DNA from: Limnohabitans sp. DM1
GTDB taxonomy: Bacteria; Pseudomonadota; Gammaproteobacteria; Burkholderiales; Burkholderiaceae_C
DNA: 64,000 nt
Assembly: GCF_001269385.1 (NCBI RefSeq)
Contig: NZ_CXOO01000015.1
Span: 1 to 64,000 of the forward strand
Direction: 5' to 3'
The first letter of the stretch is position 1, and each line of letters opens with the position of its first letter. The translations under genes and the position numbers were made by a program. Under the pieces are notes generated by a model. It was not told the origin of the DNA and ran no database searches. It saw only the letters and a list, made by a program, of their open reading frames with translations. This document shows positions 61,150 through 64,000 of the stretch, in pieces.

Positions 61150-61815
61150 ATGAAAAAAAGCATCCTAACCCTCGCACTGATGGGCACGTTCACTGGCGTT
61201 TGGGCGCAAAGCGCGGGTTCCTGGCTGGTCCAGGGCGGTGTGACGCAAATCTCCCCGAGCGTGAGCAGTGGCGCCTTGAGCGCCCCCTCGCCTTCGGGCA
61301 CCACCATTGATGTGGGCAGCGACACACGGCCGACCCTGCAGCTGACCTATGTGTATGACGAGCACCTGGCGGTCGCCGTGCCGCTGGGCACAGGCTTCAA
61401 ACACAAGCTGTATGGCACGGGCGCCATCTCCAATGTGGGGCAAATCGGCACAGTGACCGCCTTGCCCATCACGGTTTTTGCGCAATACCGGTTTGGCGAA
61501 GCCCAGGCCAAATTCAGACCCTACGCCATGCTGGGACTGAGCTACGTGCACTTCAGTGACGCCCAAGGCAGCGCCACCCTGAACAGCTTGAACCCGCTCA
61601 ACCCCGAAGGAAGCAGCACCGGCATGAAAGTGGATTCCAAACTGGCGCTCAGCCCCGGCTTAGGGATGAGCATCCAGATGAATGATCGCTGGTTCGTGGA
61701 CTTTTCCTACGCCAAAACGTTTTTGAAGACCACCACCACCCTGTCCACCGGGCAGACCATTCAGACCACCCTCGACCCGGGCATTGCCACATTCGGTGTG
61801 GGCATGAAGTTTTGA
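61150..61815 (+). CDS. OmpW-family outer-membrane protein
   Basis: A 221-residue eight-strand beta-barrel protein. A signal peptide (MKKSILTLALMGTFTGVWAQ) precedes SWLVQGGVTQISPSVSSG; LTYVYDEHLAVAVPLGTGFK, VFAQYRFGEAQAKFRPYAML and FVDFSYAKTFLKTTTTLSTG are OmpW-like; it ends with a C-terminal Phe (FGVGMKF). The start follows ACAGGAGC. OmpW proteins form a hydrophobic channel through the outer membrane. A strong terminator follows. Confidence 0.9.
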   Translation: MKKSILTLALMGTFTGVWAQSAGSWLVQGGVTQISPSVSSGALSAPSPSGTTIDVGSDTRPTLQLTYVYDEHLAVAVPLGTGFKHKLYGTGAISNVGQIGTVTALPITVFAQYRFGEAQAKFRPYAMLGLSYVHFSDAQGSATLNSLNPLNPEGSSTGMKVDSKLALSPGLGMSIQMNDRWFVDFSYAKTFLKTTTTLSTGQTIQTTLDPGIATFGVGMKF

Positions 61816-61830
61816 GCGCCCTCTGAAGTC

Positions 61831-61857
61831 AAAACGCCCGCTGCAAGCGGGCGTTTT
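61831..61857 (+). terminator. Rho-independent terminator after OmpW
   Basis: A 12-bp perfect stem (AAAACGCCCGCT / AGCGGGCGTTTT) with a 3-base loop, starting 15 bases after the stop codon. The A-run and T-run arms allow use in either direction. Confidence 0.85.
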
Positions 61858-61907
61858 GATGATTGATGATGAACGCTGAAGTCTGAACTGTTTGCGCCCA
61901 GTCATCC

Positions 61908-62109
61908 CTTATAGATTCGGCCCGATGAAGTATGAGCCGTGTGTTGCCCGTTGGGAGGATTTAGTGGGGCTTGCCAGCCAAGCGAAAAGCCTGTGGTCCA
62001 CATGCGTCTGATCGCCAGCAAGGCTAGCTCCCACCAGGTGCAAGATTGAAGTCACCCTGCAAACTTCACAGGGCCGGATCAATAGGTCGGAGGCTTGAGC
62101 CCCGATATG
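61908..62109 (+). repeat. 202-bp intergenic repeat, copy B (partner at 11247-11448)
   Basis: About 90% identical to the segment after glk and in the same orientation, from CTTATAGATTCGGCCC to the REP-like hairpin at 62083-62109. Most differences are single-base changes. The high identity of non-coding sequence 50 kb apart points to recent copying or selection on its fold. Confidence 0.8.
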
Positions 62110-62160
62110 CAGTCTGAGCTGTATCGAACAAACGTCGGAGCTGAAACTGCCGACCTACGA
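62083..62160. repeat. REP-like inverted pair
   Basis: Right-type unit TAGGTCGGAGGCTTGAGCC then CCGATATG at 62083-62109 (shared with the 202-bp repeat), and ACGTCGGAGCTGAAACTGCC then GACCTACGA at 62132-62160, in opposite orientation. It fills the gap between OmpW and the convergent tsaC gene. Confidence 0.6.
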
Positions 62161-62216
62161 AACCTTTGAGCATCAAATACATCCAGGGCCTGATTAATAC
62201 AGATGCGGCCTCCCAC

Positions 62217-63197
62217 TCAAGCCGCTGCCCTTTTCAGCCGATCTAGCACACCTTCCCACTCGGGCGTGTCGGGCGGCAGCTGCACCCAAATTTGCGTCAC
62301 GCCACGCGCATCCAGATCTCGCAACACGCTGAACAGATCATGCGCGGCCTGTTCAGGGCTTGTGGGCTGTTCGCGCCAAACCACGCCTGCACCCGCGTCA
62401 GGGCGCTGGGCCGACCACAAACCCAGGTTGTTGGCATGCGGGCCGAGGGCTTGTAGTTTGGCGTCGATGTCGTGCGCCGATATCAAGCGCACCTTGGCAC
62501 GCGGCGCGTAGTGCGATTCGAGCGTGCCCGAGGCGCGTGGTGCGGCTTGGGTCAGCGCATCTTTGTCCAGCACGATGCGGCCGCAAGCCGCTTCAATCTG
62601 TGGGCGGGTGATGTGCCCCGGGCGCAGCAGCACCGGTTCGCCGCGTGTGCAGTCGATGATGGTGGACTCAATGCCCACCGCACACTCGCCACCGTCCAGA
62701 ATCAGCAAGTCCTGGCCCAGCTCGGACTGGACATGCGCGGCCGTGGTCGGGCTCACGCGGCCAAAGCGGTTGGCGCTGGGCGCTGACACGCCGTGCACGC
62801 CCAAGGCCAGCCCCGCACGCAGCAGCGCCTGTGCCACTGGGTGCGATGGGCAGCGCAAACCAATCGAGTCTTGCCCACCCGCCGAGGCCGTGGCCACGCC
62901 GCTCTGGCGCGGCAGGATCAGGGTCAAGGGGCCGGGCCAGAAAGCCTGTATGAGGCGCTGGGCAAATTCGGGCACCTGCGCGGCAAACAGCGGCACCTGT
63001 TTGGCGCTGGCCACATGCACGATCAGCGGGTGGTCGGCCGGACGACCCTTGGCCACAAAAATCTGAGCCACCGCCGCGTCGTCGGTGGCGTTGGCCGCCA
63101 GGCCATAGACCGTCTCGGTGGGCAGGCCCACCAATTGGCCATCTCGCAAGGCACGGGCGGCCTGCTCGATGGCGCGATCGTCTGCCGCAAAGATCAT
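62217..63197 (-). CDS. tsaC: L-threonylcarbamoyladenylate synthase (TsaC with Sua5 domain)
   Basis: A 326-residue enzyme making threonylcarbamoyl-AMP for t6A tRNA modification. The YrdC domain (1-200) has GLPTETVYGLAANATDDAAV, the active-site VAKGRPADHPLIVH and SAPSANRFGRVSPTTAAHV; the Sua5 domain (about 230-326) includes GTLESHYAPRAKVRLIS. The start MIFAADDRAIEQAARAL is chosen because the 26 upstream codons (Pro/Arg/Cys-rich) are not family-like. It lies just 7 bases after the purK stop on the same strand. Confidence 0.92.
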   Translation of the reverse strand: MIFAADDRAIEQAARALRDGQLVGLPTETVYGLAANATDDAAVAQIFVAKGRPADHPLIVHVASAKQVPLFAAQVPEFAQRLIQAFWPGPLTLILPRQSGVATASAGGQDSIGLRCPSHPVAQALLRAGLALGVHGVSAPSANRFGRVSPTTAAHVQSELGQDLLILDGGECAVGIESTIIDCTRGEPVLLRPGHITRPQIEAACGRIVLDKDALTQAAPRASGTLESHYAPRAKVRLISAHDIDAKLQALGPHANNLGLWSAQRPDAGAGVVWREQPTSPEQAAHDLFSVLRDLDARGVTQIWVQLPPDTPEWEGVLDRLKRAAA

Positions 63198-63204
63198 GAC
63201 AAGC

Positions 63205-63999
63205 TCAAAACGCTTCAATGCCCAGCAGGGCTGCCGCCTGCAAGGCCGTGGCGCGCACCGCCTCGGGTGTGGCACCCGTGATGTTCAGGTGCCCCATCTT
63301 GCGACCGGGGCGCGCCGACAGCTTGCCGTACAGATGCAGATGCGTGCCGGGCAAGGCCAGCACTTTGTCCCAGGCAGGCACGCCACCTTCGGGCCACAGA
63401 TCCCCCAGCAGGTTGAGCATGACGGCCGGGGAATGCTGGCGCGGCTGCGTGAGCGGCAAGCCAGCCAGCGTGCGCACCTGCAAGTCAAACTGCGACTGGT
63501 CGCAGGCGTCCAGCGTGTAATGGCCGCTGTTGTGCGGACGCGGTGCCATCTCGTTGACGACCAGCTGGCCGCCTTCGAGGATGAAGAACTCCACACACAG
63601 CACGCCCACGTAGTGGAGGCCTTCGGCTATGGTGCGAGTCGCCGCCACGGCCTGCGCCGCCAGTTCTGCGGGCACCGCGCCTTCGTAGACGCTGGTCACA
63701 GCCAGAATGCCTTCGCGGTGCAGGTTCAGCTGCACCGGAAAATTCACGATTTGGCCATTGGGTCCACGCGCAACGATGACCGAGCACTCGGCTTGCAGCG
63801 GCAGCATTTTTTCGAGCACGCAGGGCACGTTCTTGAGCTGGTCCCATGCGGCGGTCAACGCATCACGGGTCTTGACGCGGATTTGACCCTTGCCGTCGTA
63901 GCCCATGCGGGCGGTCTTGAGGATGCCCGGCAACAAATCGTCACCCACAGCGGCCAATTGCTCGGGCTTGGCGATGACGGCATGCGGCGCCACCGGCAC
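63205..63999 (-). CDS. purK: 5-(carboxyamino)imidazole ribonucleotide synthase PurK, partial (5' end outside window)
   Basis: The C-terminal 264 residues of an ATP-grasp enzyme of purine synthesis (AIR plus bicarbonate and ATP to N5-CAIR). GILKTARMGYDGKGQIRVKT, LEKMLPLQAECSVIVARGPN, FFILEGGQLVVNEMAPRPHN and HYTLDACDQSQFDLQVRTLA followed by GLPLT are PurK signatures. The reading frame is open to the window edge, and the N-terminal ATP-grasp subdomain is missing only because the window ends. Usually it follows purE. Confidence 0.92.
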   Translation of the reverse strand: MPVAPHAVIAKPEQLAAVGDDLLPGILKTARMGYDGKGQIRVKTRDALTAAWDQLKNVPCVLEKMLPLQAECSVIVARGPNGQIVNFPVQLNLHREGILAVTSVYEGAVPAELAAQAVAATRTIAEGLHYVGVLCVEFFILEGGQLVVNEMAPRPHNSGHYTLDACDQSQFDLQVRTLAGLPLTQPRQHSPAVMLNLLGDLWPEGGVPAWDKVLALPGTHLHLYGKLSARPGRKMGHLNITGATPEAVRATALQAAALLGIEAF

Positions 64000-64000
64000 A

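Noticed and set aside
1-64000. CRISPR arrays, tRNA or rRNA genes, phage att sites
   Set aside because: No regularly spaced repeat-spacer pattern, no cloverleaf-like sequence and no integrase were seen on reading both strands; a dedicated search could still find a weak one.

Overview
The window looks like a chromosome segment of a betaproteobacterium of the order Burkholderiales, most likely Comamonadaceae (Limnohabitans, Rhodoferax or Hydrogenophaga relatives). This is inferred from the high-GC coding pattern, the abundance of ABC importers with LysR, MocR and Crp regulators, a 16-strand-type porin, and protein styles I recognise from that family. No rRNA, tRNA or CRISPR array was seen.

Layout. 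1-0.9 kb: the right end of an ISL3-type insertion sequence that has cut a PAAR (type VI secretion spike) gene. 1-11 kb: an MFS transporter, then a sugar module of pfkB, an ABC importer (ATPase, two permeases, binding protein), a divergent two-component system, and glk. 11-16.6 kb: srkA-like kinase, K+ channel, crotonase, porin and a LysR regulator. 16.5-33.5 kb: a long minus-strand catabolic region with a peptide-type ABC importer (4 genes) and a 9-gene tight operon (DMT exporter, GMC oxidoreductase, AcuI-like reductase, NDP-forming acyl-CoA synthetase, crotonase, beta-hydroxyacid dehydrogenase, two aldehyde dehydrogenases, enolase-superfamily dehydratase). It is faced by a MocR regulator. 35-38.3 kb: aldo/keto reductase, an isolated formaldehyde-activating-enzyme homologue (Fae) and a succinate-semialdehyde dehydrogenase.

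38.3-47.3 kb is the most striking region. A single minus-strand operon encodes a taurine/sulfonate-type ABC importer, a TauD-family Fe(II)/2-oxoglutarate dioxygenase, a CoA-acylating-type aldehyde dehydrogenase, and a minimal bacterial microcompartment shell (one BMC-H, one BMC-P, two BMC-T). It also encodes a multidomain NTF2-like/Cys-rich protein that may be a core organiser. A divergent Crp/Fnr-family regulator sits next to two palindromes. The inferred logic is: import an organosulfonate-like substrate, oxidise it with O2 and 2-oxoglutarate to an aldehyde, and handle the aldehyde inside the shell as an acyl-CoA. I know of no characterised microcompartment that uses this chemistry, but I could not search.

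47-64 kb is mostly core genome: 3-hydroxybutyryl-CoA dehydrogenase, a secreted protein of unknown function, a GT4 glycosyltransferase, a parD gene with a frameshifted parE, a NodIJ-like ABC exporter, psd, a family-4 uracil-DNA glycosylase, rimI, tsaB, a DMT transporter, dacB, a SemiSWEET, an SGNH lipase lipoprotein, OmpW, tsaC/Sua5 and a partial purK. Palindromic REP-like repeats occupy many gaps here, and one 202-bp repeat occurs at both ends of the window (11.2 and 61.9 kb).
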